Assembly (NCBI GenBank): GCA_014377425.1
Contig: JACMPQ010000098.1
Location: 1 to 64,000, forward strand
DNA: 64,000 bases
DNA from: Microbacteriaceae bacterium
Lineage (GTDB): Bacteria; Actinomycetota; Actinomycetes; Actinomycetales; Microbacteriaceae
Direction of reading: 5' to 3'
The translations under genes and the position numbers were made by a program. Within the stretch, counting starts at the first letter, position 1. Every line of letters begins with the position of its first letter. The notes below the pieces were generated by a model. That model did no database searches. It saw only the letters and a list, made by a program, of their open reading frames with translations, and was not told the DNA's origin. Positions 49,448 through 58,979 of the stretch are shown one piece after another.

Positions 49448-50277
49448 AAATTTGGTTCATCACCGGTACGTCTCGCGGTTTCGGTCGCGAATGGGCGATT
49501 GCCGCCCTCGACCGTGGCGATCGGGTGGCCGCCACCGCCCGCTCCATCAGTAGCCTCGACGATTTGGTGGACACCTACGGGGAAGCGATCCTTCCGATCA
49601 CGCTGGACGTCACCGACCGCGCTGCCGCCTTCGCCGCTGTTGCGCGGGCCCACGATCACTTCGGCCGCCTCGATATCGTGATCAACAATGCCGGTTACGG
49701 CCAGTTCGGGATGATCGAAGAGATCAGTGAGCAGGAGGCCCACGCGCAGTTCGACGCGAACGTGTTTGGTGCGCTCTGGGTCAGCCAGGCTGCGCTGCCA
49801 TTCATGCGCGAACAGGGAAGCGGACACATCCTGCAGGTGTCCTCCATTGGCGGCATCAGCGCGTTCCCGACCGTCGGCATTTACAACGCGTCAAAATTTG
49901 CCCTTGAGGGGATGTCGCAGGCGCTCGCCAACGAAATAAAGGGGTTCGGCATCTTCGTCACCCTCATCGAGCCCGCCGGCTACACCACCGACTGGAGTAC
50001 CGACTCCGCGCAGCGAGCCACGCCAATTCCCGCTTACGACAAAATGCGCGAAGCCGCAACCACGATGCGTGCCAGCCGCCAGTCTGCCCAGGGCAATCCG
50101 TTGGCCACCCGCACCGCCATCTTGAAGGTCGTCGACGCAGCAGAGCCACCGCTGCGCGTGTTCTTCGGTGAGAGCCCGCTGGCTCTCGCCAAGGCGGAGT
50201 ACGCAGCCCGCATCGCTGAGTGGGAAAAATGGCAGCCGGTCTCGATCGAGGCGCAGGGCACCCAGCCCGGCGCGTGA
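49438..50277 (+). CDS. SDR-family oxidoreductase
   Basis: SAKIWFITGTSRGFGREWAIAALDRGDRVAATARS; DIVINNAGYGQFGMIEE; YNASKFALEGMSQALANE; TTG start at 49438 proposed. Confidence 0.92.
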   Translation: MSAKIWFITGTSRGFGREWAIAALDRGDRVAATARSISSLDDLVDTYGEAILPITLDVTDRAAAFAAVARAHDHFGRLDIVINNAGYGQFGMIEEISEQEAHAQFDANVFGALWVSQAALPFMREQGSGHILQVSSIGGISAFPTVGIYNASKFALEGMSQALANEIKGFGIFVTLIEPAGYTTDWSTDSAQRATPIPAYDKMREAATTMRASRQSAQGNPLATRTAILKVVDAAEPPLRVFFGESPLALAKAEYAARIAEWEKWQPVSIEAQGTQPGA

Positions 50278-50293
50278 GGCACGTTGTCTGTCG

Positions 50294-50380
50294 GGTGAAT
50301 TGGTGTGATTTATCGTGAATTGGCGTGATTTATCGGTTCAATTAGCGTGATTCGTTGGGTCAATCAGCGTGATTCGTCTG
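50294..50380. repeat. ~20-23-bp degenerate tandem repeat (tgaattggcgtgatttatcg) x4 upstream of sugar porter
   Basis: gtgaattggtgtgatttatcgtgaattggcgtgatttatcggttcaattagcgtgattcgttgggtcaatcagcgtgattcgtctg. Confidence 0.85.
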
Positions 50381-50523
50381 TTTACGTGGAGTGAAAGCTG
50401 GGTGCAGCATTTTGTGGCAGCCAGGATTTGCTTTTTTGGTCAAACGTCAGAGAAAACCTCTGGTTCGCTCTCCGATCGCGACGTACGCTGATTTCGGGGC
50501 GAGCACCACCGGAGAGAGCAACA

Positions 50524-52080
50524 ATGCCCACCGATCAGCCCACATCCTCCGCAGCCAAGTTATCTCCCAACGGTGAGTCATCCGCGACCGGAACGCCATC
50601 AGCAACCGGCAAGTCATCCGTCAACGGCACGCAATCAGCAAACGGCAAGTCATCCGCGAACGGCAAAGTCATCGCTCTAGCGACCGCCGGCGCGGTCGGC
50701 GGGTTCCTGTTCGGCTTCGATTCTTCTGTTATCAACGGTGCGGTCGATGCGATTCAGAAGCAGTTCGCACTTGGAAAGACCATCACCGGGCTCGCGGTGG
50801 CCAGCGCCCTTCTCGGCTGCGCGCTCGGTGCCTACCTCGCCGGGCGCTTGGCCGATCGGTTGGGACGCATCCCGGTCATGATCATCGGTGCAATTCTGTT
50901 TTTCGTCAGCTCGATCGGTTCCGGGCTCGCTTCGGGCGTTGTCGATCTTATTTTCTGGCGGCTGGTGGGCGGCCTCGGAATCGGTATCGCGTCGGTGATT
51001 GCCCCCGCCTATATTGCCGAGATTTCGCCCAAGCAGTTGCGTGGGAGGCTCGGCTCACTACAGCAATTAGCGATTACCATCGGGATCTTTGCGGCCCTGC
51101 TTTCTGACGCTGTTTTCGCCAATTTCGCCGGCGGTGCCAGCGCCAAATTCTGGCTCGATCTCGAAGCCTGGCGCTGGATGTTCATTGCTTGTTCGGTGCC
51201 CGCGGTCGCCTACGGGGTCATCGCGGTGCTGCTGCCGGAATCCCCGCGCTTTCTGGTTTTGAAGGGTCGTGAAGATAGGGCGCGGCAGGTTTTTGAGCGG
51301 TTGTGGCCAGCGGATGACGCTAACCGGGCGATTCGCGACATCCGAACCTCGATTGAGAATGATCAGCAGGCGGCGCGCACCGGCACCCTGCGGGGCAAGA
51401 CTTTCGGGCTCAAGCCGATCGTTTGGGTGGGAATTGCGCTCTCGGTTTTTCAGCAATTTGTGGGCATCAACGTAATTTTCTATTACTCCACCACCCTCTG
51501 GAAGGCGGTAGGTTTTCAGGAATCGGACTCACTCACCATCTCAGTGATCACGAGCGTCACTAACATCCTCGTGACACTCGTGGCAATCGCCCTAGTGGAC
51601 CGGATCGGTCGGCGCCCGATTCTGCTCGCCGGCTCGATCGGGATGACCGTGTCGCTGGCGACCATGGCGTTCGCCTTCAGCCAGTCGGTGCTGGTGAAGG
51701 ATGCCCCGATCCTCCCCGGTGCGTGGGCGCCGATCGCTTTGGTTGCGGCCAACGTGTTCGTGGTGTCGTTCGGTGCCTCCTGGGGACCGATCGTTTGGGT
51801 CTTGCTGGGTGAAATCTTCCCCAACTCGATCCGCGCCCGCGCCTTAGGTCTTGCCGCAGCGGCCCAATGGCTCGCGAACTTTCTGATCACGATTAGCTTC
51901 CCGCCGCTCTCGGCTGTCTCGCTGCCGCTCACCTATGGCATGTACGCCCTGTTCGCCGGGTTGTCGTTCTGGTTTGTGCTGGCCAGGGTACCGGAGACTA
52001 ACGGCATGTCGCTGGAGGAGGCAGACACTCTCTTCCCGCCCAAAAATTCGGCCAAGCAGGGCGCAAAGCAGATCGCATAG
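50524..52080 (+). CDS. MFS sugar porter (sugar:H+ symporter family)
   Basis: GAVGGFLFGFDSSVINGAVDAIQKQF; GRLADRLGRIPVM; VPAYIAEISPKQLRGRLGSLQQLAITIG-type motif; WGPIVWVLLGEIFPNSIRARALGLAAAAQW; RVPETNGMSLEE. Confidence 0.94.
   Translation: MPTDQPTSSAAKLSPNGESSATGTPSATGKSSVNGTQSANGKSSANGKVIALATAGAVGGFLFGFDSSVINGAVDAIQKQFALGKTITGLAVASALLGCALGAYLAGRLADRLGRIPVMIIGAILFFVSSIGSGLASGVVDLIFWRLVGGLGIGIASVIAPAYIAEISPKQLRGRLGSLQQLAITIGIFAALLSDAVFANFAGGASAKFWLDLEAWRWMFIACSVPAVAYGVIAVLLPESPRFLVLKGREDRARQVFERLWPADDANRAIRDIRTSIENDQQAARTGTLRGKTFGLKPIVWVGIALSVFQQFVGINVIFYYSTTLWKAVGFQESDSLTISVITSVTNILVTLVAIALVDRIGRRPILLAGSIGMTVSLATMAFAFSQSVLVKDAPILPGAWAPIALVAANVFVVSFGASWGPIVWVLLGEIFPNSIRARALGLAAAAQWLANFLITISFPPLSAVSLPLTYGMYALFAGLSFWFVLARVPETNGMSLEEADTLFPPKNSAKQGAKQIA
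50565..50670. repeat. Imperfect 18-36-bp repeats encoding (SANGKSS)n at porter N-terminus
   Basis: gagtcatccgcgaccggaacgccatcagcaaccggcaagtcatccgtcaacggcacgcaatcagcaaacggcaagtcatccgcgaacggcaa. Confidence 0.85.
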
Positions 52081-52254
52081 AAGCCCGCGTGTCAAAGCAC
52101 GGCTTGCATTTTTGCGATCACCTCTTCTTACCTAACCGTTCAGTCGCGCGCTTCCAGCTGGCGTACGCCGGAGTTGATTAATCGCTGCACCCTCAAGTTG
52201 CAGGGCTCCCGAGCTGCAGGGCTCCCGAGCAACACGGCTCACCAACATCACCGC

Positions 52255-52320
52255 TCCCGAATCCTGTGCCCCCGAATCCTGTGCCCCCGAATCCTGTGCC
52301 CCCGAATCCTGTGCCCCGAA
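52255..52320. repeat. 15-bp tandem repeat (cccgaatcctgtgcc) x4
   Basis: cccgaatcctgtgcccccgaatcctgtgcccccgaatcctgtgcccccgaatcctgtgccc. Confidence 0.95.
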
Positions 52321-52383
52321 CCAGGTGCTCCCGAACGGCGATAGGGCGCCTGCTGTCTCATCAGAATTTCTCTTCATGTCGGC

Positions 52384-53958
52384 TCAAAATGGTGGTGAGT
52401 CGGCGTCTTGGCGGTAGCCGGTGGGGCTGGTCCAGGTGGCTCGTTGGGCGCCGGGGGGTTTGTCGACCTGCCATTTGGTTCTGTGCTTCAGTGTGTGGTG
52501 GTTGCGGCAGCGGTGAGTAAGGTTCGCGGCAGTGGTCGAACCCCCGTCAGCCCACGCTCGAGTGTGGTCGAGGTCACAGTTGGCGGCGCGGCGTCCGCAG
52601 CCGGGGAAGTCGCAGGTGACCTGTTCTATCGCGAGCCACCGTTTCAACGCGGCGGGAACCCGATATTGGTGCGGGTCCATCTGCAGGATGGTTCCGCTGA
52701 TCGGGTCGGTGAGCAGCCGGGTGATTGAGGTGGCGGTGGCGCAGAGCTTTCGGGCGGCAGCAATATCGATCGGCCCGACACCTTCGAGTAGGGCGGGGTC
52801 GTTGGAGTGGCCGAGAAGTGTAAGTACCGGGATGGTGAGGGCCACGGTGACGCCGACCGAAGGCCGGATGCGAGCGGCACGGGCGCACGCGCAGGTGCCT
52901 GCAGGCGCGCAGGCGCTGTCGGTGCCGCTACGGTCGCTGCTGCTCTGGTCGCTGCTGCTCTGGCCGACGCTGCCCGTTCCGACCTTGCCCGTTCTACCGC
53001 CGCCGGCCTCGTCATAGCCGTCGCAGGTGCAGGATGCCGCGCCGACGTTACCGTGGCTTTTACCGGTGAGCAGATCGCTGAGCACGTCGGCGCGCAGTTG
53101 CGCCATCGTGCGGGTCTCGGCTGCTGCCTTGGCTGTTGGGGCTGTTCCCTTGAACAGGCTGAACGCGATGCCGTCCAGGTTCGCGTTCACCCGGGCGAGG
53201 GTCTCGGCGGGGAGGTGGGCGTTGAGCCAGCCCATCCCGTCGCGGTCGATCTCGGTCCACACCCCCCGACGCAATCGTGCGGCCGCGTGTCTTTCGGTCA
53301 GGGTGTGGGCTCGTAACCGTTCGCTGATCGCTCGTGCCCTTGCCCGAAACCGTGCTGGTGCGCGGGTCGCTGCGGCCAAAACATGGGTTTCGAATTCGGC
53401 CCACAGCTCGGTCGGAAGTTCGGAGACGATTGAGGCTGCTTCGCGGGCGTTCTGCGTCGACACACCCCCTGCGGTGAACAGAGCCCAGAGGTGGGGAATG
53501 CGTTCTTGCAGGGTGTGAGCGATCATCCCGTGGTGACGCACTATTAACTCGGCCAGGCTCAGCCGCACGGCAAGATCGGCGGTCGCGGCCCGTTCCGCAT
53601 ATTCGGTGTCTTCCCGAAGCGAAAACATCCCCGTTCGTGCCCCGGACTGTGCCCCCGCCCGTTCCCTAGTCTGTGCCCCGGAATGTGCCTCCACATGCGC
53701 CCCGACACGTTCCCCAACTCGTGGGGCGCCGAGGAAAATTTCGGGGTGGACGACCGCTTCCCGCAAGGTCACATCGATGGCTCGGAACAGTTCCGCGGAT
53801 GCCCGCCATTGAATGTGTTGCGCAGCCATCGCCTCGGCCATCGCTACCCCCACCCGCGATTCCGAATCGACGGAATCGAGCAACGCAATGGCCGGAGCCG
53901 CATTTTCTGCGGCTGCGGCTGCGCTGTCGAGGGGGAGCTGATTCATACCCTCACTCAA
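52384..53958 (-). CDS. DUF222 / 13E12-type HNH endonuclease-domain protein
   Basis: C-terminal CDFPGCGRRAANCDLDHTRAWADGGSTTAANLTHRCRNHHTLKHRTKW HNH motif; long Ala-rich N-terminal domain. Confidence 0.92.
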   Translation of the reverse strand: MSEGMNQLPLDSAAAAAENAAPAIALLDSVDSESRVGVAMAEAMAAQHIQWRASAELFRAIDVTLREAVVHPEIFLGAPRVGERVGAHVEAHSGAQTRERAGAQSGARTGMFSLREDTEYAERAATADLAVRLSLAELIVRHHGMIAHTLQERIPHLWALFTAGGVSTQNAREAASIVSELPTELWAEFETHVLAAATRAPARFRARARAISERLRAHTLTERHAAARLRRGVWTEIDRDGMGWLNAHLPAETLARVNANLDGIAFSLFKGTAPTAKAAAETRTMAQLRADVLSDLLTGKSHGNVGAASCTCDGYDEAGGGRTGKVGTGSVGQSSSDQSSSDRSGTDSACAPAGTCACARAARIRPSVGVTVALTIPVLTLLGHSNDPALLEGVGPIDIAAARKLCATATSITRLLTDPISGTILQMDPHQYRVPAALKRWLAIEQVTCDFPGCGRRAANCDLDHTRAWADGGSTTAANLTHRCRNHHTLKHRTKWQVDKPPGAQRATWTSPTGYRQDADSPPF

Positions 53959-54229
53959 CCAGCCACCCCCGACATTGCATCCGACAAAGAAACACTCGGT
54001 CAGAAGCTATTTATGCAGACGCATGTGCAGGAGGTGACGAATGTGAAGGAGGGGATTTTTATGAAGGAGTGGTGACCGGCGAAAGAGGAGAGGCCGGTTA
54101 AAGGCAATGAAGCCTATGAAAGGAGACGGAGAACGGTCATCTAAGCAACAGGGACGCCACTCGGCGATATTCAAGACGAAATTTCTGAGCAGACCGTAGG
54201 TAACTCAAATGCTCCGCGAGCACCGCCCC

Positions 54230-55882
54230 ATGCCCTTGAATGGAACCGTGACCGATACCGAACTCATCCTCCGCCTACGCGACGATCTTCAGTCGCTGCG
54301 ATTCAGCGTCGAGTCCGTGAACGCCCTGTGGGGGGATGACGCGACCGCCGCCCTCCGTCGCGGTCATCGCGTGCCCGCGCTGCGCGCGCTCGCAGCCACC
54401 ACTGCCACCTCGACAGACGCCTCGGTCAGCGGTGCCTCAGTGAGAGAAACTCCGGATGCCGCTGAGCTCGCGACCGTCGCCCGGTTTGCAATGCTCAGCT
54501 TGCCAGTCACGCGGGCCGCGTTCAATGCAGCCTTTCCTCGTCTGGGGGCGGACGGGGCGATCGCGCTCGGACTGGCGGCCGTCATTCCGGCCACCCACGC
54601 CGATGCCACTGGCCCGGCCGTCCCCGCAGATCAAGGCAGTCTCGCCGACCCCACCGAAACCCTCCGCCCACTACTCGACCTTCGCCCGCACAGCTTCGTC
54701 GACTCCCGCGGCGTTGGTACCTGGTGGATTCTGTCCGACCTCGGCGAGCTCGCCCTCGGCACCGCCCTCCCCGAGGGGCACGTGCTTGGTGTTGGCGGGG
54801 CATCCGTCACCCTCAGCGGGTTGATGATCCAAAGACAAGTGGACTTGGCACTTGATTTAGGAACCGGATGCGGCATCCAAGCGCTCCACGCCGCCCGGCA
54901 TGCCCGCCGCGTTGTCGCCACCGACATCTCGCCGCGCGCCTTGTGGCTGGCCGAACTCAATGCGGTGCTCAACGGTATCGACAACATCGAGTTTCGGCTC
55001 GGCAGCCTATTCGAACCCGTCGGAGGGGAGCGCTTCGATCACATCGTCTCGAACCCGCCATTCGTCATTACCCCGCGAGCAAGCGGGGTGCCGAATTTCG
55101 ACTACCGCGACGGCGGGCTCGTCGGCGATGAAATCGTCGAAGCCGTGGTGCGCGGTGCTGCCGAGCACCTCACGGTCGGCGGAATTATGCAGTTGCTCGG
55201 TAACTGGGAGTACCGCGGCGGAGGCGACGCCTTCTCACGCGTAGCCGCGTGGCTCGACGCCCCGGCTGACGGCCTCGATGCCTGGATCATTGAGCGGGAA
55301 CTGCAGCATCCCACCCTCTACGCTGAAACCTGGATTCGTGACGGCGGCACTGTTCCGGGGCCGAGGTTCGATGCCCTCACCACGGCCTGGCTCGATGATT
55401 TTGACTCCCGAAAAGTGCGTGCGGTCGGTTTTGGCTACCTCACCCTGCGACGCACTTCAGGTACCGAGCCCTTCCGGCGGTTCGAACGGCTGACGGGTCA
55501 CGCCGGTCACAACCCGGCAGGGCGCGGCGAGCACCTCGCGGCAACCCTCGCCGCCCACGATTGGCAAAACTCACACACAGATGACGCGCTTCTGAAAGCG
55601 TTTTTGGAGGTGGCACCGGATGTCACGGAGGAGCGTCACTACTGGCCCGGCGCCGAGGATCCGACCGTAATGACCCTGCACCAGGGGGGAGGGTTCGCTC
55701 GCTCGCGTGCGCTCGACACGGCCCTCGCCGCCTTCATCGGAGCATGTGACGGAGACCTTAGCGCCGAGTCGATAATTGGCGCGGTGGCTCAACTTCTCAG
55801 AGTTGATGAGGCTGCGCTGCGGGCGGAACTTACGCCGAGCATCCGGGAACTGATCGTGACCGGATTTTTGACGGGAGGCTAG
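54230..55882 (+). CDS. Class I SAM-dependent methyltransferase (HemK-like NPP motif)
   Basis: VDLALDLGTGCGIQALHAARHARRVVATDISPRALWLAELNAVLNG; FDHIVSNPPFVITPR. Confidence 0.88.
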   Translation: MPLNGTVTDTELILRLRDDLQSLRFSVESVNALWGDDATAALRRGHRVPALRALAATTATSTDASVSGASVRETPDAAELATVARFAMLSLPVTRAAFNAAFPRLGADGAIALGLAAVIPATHADATGPAVPADQGSLADPTETLRPLLDLRPHSFVDSRGVGTWWILSDLGELALGTALPEGHVLGVGGASVTLSGLMIQRQVDLALDLGTGCGIQALHAARHARRVVATDISPRALWLAELNAVLNGIDNIEFRLGSLFEPVGGERFDHIVSNPPFVITPRASGVPNFDYRDGGLVGDEIVEAVVRGAAEHLTVGGIMQLLGNWEYRGGGDAFSRVAAWLDAPADGLDAWIIERELQHPTLYAETWIRDGGTVPGPRFDALTTAWLDDFDSRKVRAVGFGYLTLRRTSGTEPFRRFERLTGHAGHNPAGRGEHLAATLAAHDWQNSHTDDALLKAFLEVAPDVTEERHYWPGAEDPTVMTLHQGGGFARSRALDTALAAFIGACDGDLSAESIIGAVAQLLRVDEAALRAELTPSIRELIVTGFLTGG

Positions 55883-55902
55883 GCGGACGGCTTGTGACCT
55901 TC

Positions 55903-56620
55903 TCAACTCTGGTCGTCGTCGGCATTTCCGCGGGATTCGGCTTGAGCGCTGAGCGGTGTGGCAATCCGTTCGAGCGACTTGCCCTCCGCATTGCCGCCGA
56001 AGAGGATTTCCACGATGCCGGCCGCGATCAGAAGGCCGGAAAGATTTCGCTCACCGTGAGGTTGGCGACGCTTGCCCCGGCGGAGGCAATGAAGAACACC
56101 ACAGCCCAGGCAATGGTGAGGGTGGTGGCATCTAGCCATTCGGCGGAGACCAGGAGACCGGGGGCCACCAGCAGCACGTCGGAGCCGATGTACGAAACCG
56201 AAATCATCACCTTCCGGCCGATCGTGTCAAATAACCGGCCGAGCACCAACCGCTTGGGATACTTGTTCACGCCACGTGGAAGATCTGGCCGAAGCTCCCT
56301 GTTTTACTCTGCGTGATGCTGAGGTAATCGTCAACCCAGTCGACCATGTCGCCGATTGATTCTTCCGCCTAACGTTCCACGTCGCCCACGATCTTCTCGG
56401 CGTCGGCGTCGGCGTCGGCAGCGTAGTCGGCGCCGATCGCCCCCACGATGGTGATCCCCAGGCCGTCCAGAATCCAGCTGGTGTCGAGACCGATCACGAT
56501 CAGCTAATGCCAGCGCGCCCACGGCAGGCGATCCATGCGGCCGAAAATGATGGTTTTGATGGTTTGCGATTTCGTCGTTGGACTCACCGAATCCCCCATG
56601 GTTGTTTTCAAAATACCGAG
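55903..56620 (-). pseudogene. Decayed MFS transporter gene (N-terminal and C-terminal fragments, stops, internal deletions)
   Basis: C-terminal: LVLGRLFDTIGRKVMISVSYIGSDVLLVAPGLLVSAEW...ASVANLTVSEIF then frame change to IVEILFGGNAEGKSLERIATPLSA; upstream (minus strand): [37 protein letters not shown]. Confidence 0.75.
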
Positions 56621-56754
56621 CAGGATTCCTCACGGCGAGCCCTTGCGCGGGGTGCGGGGGCGAGGGACGTCGCCCCGTCAACCGATCAATAGTCAGGCGT
56701 GAGCTCCGTGGTGGTGCCGCTAAACTGGCACTCCCCATGGGTAAAGGATTTCAA

Positions 56755-56928
56755 ATGAACATCGTTGCGTTCGTTGTTGGTGCCGTACTTTTCGTCGGTG
56801 GTATCGTATTATTTGGCTACTCTTGGGATGGCACCCATTTCTCCCAGCTGATGTTCGCCGCGGGGCTCGCCGCCATTGCCGCCAGCATCGCGGTTCCGTT
56901 TCATATCTTGAAGCGCGTCGACAGCTAG
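56755..56928 (+). CDS. Small two-TM membrane protein
   Basis: aaagga RBS then MNIVAFVVGAVLFVGGIVLFGYSWDGTHFSQLMFAAGLAAIAASIAVPFHILKRVDS. Confidence 0.65.
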   Translation: MNIVAFVVGAVLFVGGIVLFGYSWDGTHFSQLMFAAGLAAIAASIAVPFHILKRVDS

Positions 56929-56940
56929 GAAGCACCCCAG

Positions 56941-57522
56941 TTGGCTTCGCTGCTTGCGGTCTGTGTGGTGCAGACTCTTCACGATGATGCGGGCTCGGTG
57001 GGCACGACCGCCATCAACAAACGTGCGATTTCTGGGCCGGTGCGTGTTCGCCCGTTGGGGCTAAATGCCGATGTTCAGGCCGATCGCAAACACCACGGTG
57101 GTCTCGACAAAGCGGTGTATGTCTACGCGCAGGAAGACGCCGACTACTGGGTCGATCAACTCGGTCGGCCGCTTGAGCCCGGCTGGTTCGGTGAGAATCT
57201 TCGCGTCGTGGGGCTGGATGTCTCCGGCGCACTCATCGGCGACCGCTGGCAGTTCGGCTCGGGCGAAAACTCGGTCACCCTAGAGGTCACGATGCCTCGG
57301 GAGCCCTGCGCAACGTTCGCTCGTTGGGTGGTTCGCAGCGGTGGTGAACCGGCAGATGCACGGGGCTGGGTCAAACGCTTCACCGCCGCGGGGCGTCCCG
57401 GGGCTTACGCTCGGGTAATCCGACCGGGCATGATCTCCGCAGGCGACGCCATCATCCGGGTGGGTTCCGCGATACCTGGGGCGGAATCTATCGCACACGT
57501 CTTCTCTGGCATCGCGGCTTAG
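56941..57522 (+). CDS. MOSC-domain protein
   Basis: TTG start; TAINKRAISGPVRVRPLGLNADVQADRKHHGGLDKAVYVYAQEDADYW; LTVSGLTDCL-type FGENLRVVGLDVSGALIGDRW. Confidence 0.9.
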   Translation: MASLLAVCVVQTLHDDAGSVGTTAINKRAISGPVRVRPLGLNADVQADRKHHGGLDKAVYVYAQEDADYWVDQLGRPLEPGWFGENLRVVGLDVSGALIGDRWQFGSGENSVTLEVTMPREPCATFARWVVRSGGEPADARGWVKRFTAAGRPGAYARVIRPGMISAGDAIIRVGSAIPGAESIAHVFSGIAA

Positions 57523-57621
57523 CGCTAGCCCAGCCGGCCAGCCCCGCGATATTTCCCCGGTTTGGCCCTGCGGATCGGTGCTGTGCGCAATAACTTTCTG
57601 ATCGCGCTCCGCTTTTGAGGA

Positions 57622-57652
57622 CAAAAAACCCCGGCTCAAAAGAACCGGGGCT
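57622..57652 (-). terminator. Rho-independent terminator for csp gene (minus strand)
   Basis: Minus strand: gccccggttcttttgagccggggttttttg. Confidence 0.88.
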
Positions 57653-57686
57653 TGTTGTGATTCGCGACCGAAGTCAGCGAGTAGAT

Positions 57687-57890
57687 TTAGAGGGCGCGAA
57701 TGTTCTCGGCCTGAAGGCCCTTGGGGCCCTGAGCTACATCGAATTCGACCTTTTGGTTCTCGTCAAGCGACTTGTAGCCGTTGCCCGAGATGGCGGAGAA
57801 ATGCGCGAAGACATCGGCGCTTCCGTCGTCGGGAGAGATGAAGCCGAAGCCCTTTTCAGCGTTAAACCATTTCACAGTACCGGTAGTCAT
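57687..57890 (-). CDS. Cold-shock-domain protein
   Basis: [70 protein letters not shown] aggaggag. Confidence 0.98.
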   Translation of the reverse strand: MTTGTVKWFNAEKGFGFISPDDGSADVFAHFSAISGNGYKSLDENQKVEFDVAQGPKGLQAENIRAL

Positions 57891-58132
57891 TGCAAGCTCC
57901 TCCTGGAGTGCTATGCGGGACCCGAACGTCGGGGCCTCGCGCCGAGGAGCCCGCAGTCGCTCTCACTGTGAGACGAATTTAGGCTGACCCAAACGCGTTT
58001 GCGACGTGCGATGCACATCAACTTCTATGGCAAGAGTAGCCCATAAAGCGGAAAGCGCGCCATGTTTTTTCTGAATTCTTTTCTCGGGGTGTCGGAGGTG
58101 AGAACGACACCCCCGCAAAATAGCCTCAGACA

Positions 58133-58972
58133 ATGGGCGATGACCGATACTCCAGCGATGTTTTGGCACAGTTCTCGCGACGAGCTCCACGAGTAGCCGC
58201 GGCTACCGTCGCTGCAGATCGTGATCTCGTGGTGGAGCATGCCGGTACCGGATTTTGCGGGGCCGTCGTGCGCCTCGATGGGCGGATGGTCGAACTGGAA
58301 GATTTCGGTGGGGCGGTGCGACTCTTCGCTCTCGGCTCTGGTTTCTTAATTGATGGCGAGCCGATAACCCTCGTGGCACCTGTTCGCCGTGCCACCGGAC
58401 TCGCGCGATCCGCATCCGGGTCGGTGGTCGTTGCGAACCTCACCGCCCGCACTGCCCGGGCTAGCCGAATCTTCGTTGAGGGGCGCCACGACGCCGAGCT
58501 GGTGGAGAAGGTGTGGGGTCACGACCTCCGCGTCGATGGAGTGGTCGTGGAATATCTGGAGGGTGTGGATGACCTCGCGGCAGAAATTGCGCGTTTTCAA
58601 CCGACGGCCACCCGCCGAGTGGGGGTGCTGGTGGATCACTTGGTTGCAGGGTCGAAGGAGAGTCGGGTGGCCAACGCCGTGGCGCGCGGACCCTTTGGCG
58701 CGCACGTACTCGTGGTGGGGCATCCGTTCGTCGATGTCTGGCAGGCGGTGAAGCCGGGCCGCCTCGGAATGATCGGTTGGCCCACGATTCCGAGATCGAT
58801 TGAGTGGAAGCACGGAATATGCGCAGCGCTTGGCTGGCCCCACGAGGATCAGGCCGATATCTCTCGGGCGTGGCAGAAGATTCTCGCGCAGGTGCGCAGT
58901 TTCAATGATTTGGAGCCGGTGCTGCTGGGCCGAGTAGAGCAACTCATCGACTTCGTGACGGCCGAGGAGTAG
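58133..58972 (+). CDS. DUF3097-family protein
   Basis: VEHAGTGFCGAVVRLDGRMVELEDFGGAVRLFALGSGFLIDGEPITLV; VEGRHDAELVEKVWGHDLRVDGVVVEYLEGVDDL. Confidence 0.85.
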   Translation: MGDDRYSSDVLAQFSRRAPRVAAATVAADRDLVVEHAGTGFCGAVVRLDGRMVELEDFGGAVRLFALGSGFLIDGEPITLVAPVRRATGLARSASGSVVVANLTARTARASRIFVEGRHDAELVEKVWGHDLRVDGVVVEYLEGVDDLAAEIARFQPTATRRVGVLVDHLVAGSKESRVANAVARGPFGAHVLVVGHPFVDVWQAVKPGRLGMIGWPTIPRSIEWKHGICAALGWPHEDQADISRAWQKILAQVRSFNDLEPVLLGRVEQLIDFVTAEE

Positions 58973-58979
58973 GCCACCC

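Noticed and set aside
53683-54101. Plus-strand ORFs upstream of the methyltransferase
   Set aside because: Mostly antisense to the DUF222 gene; translation lacks recognisable features.
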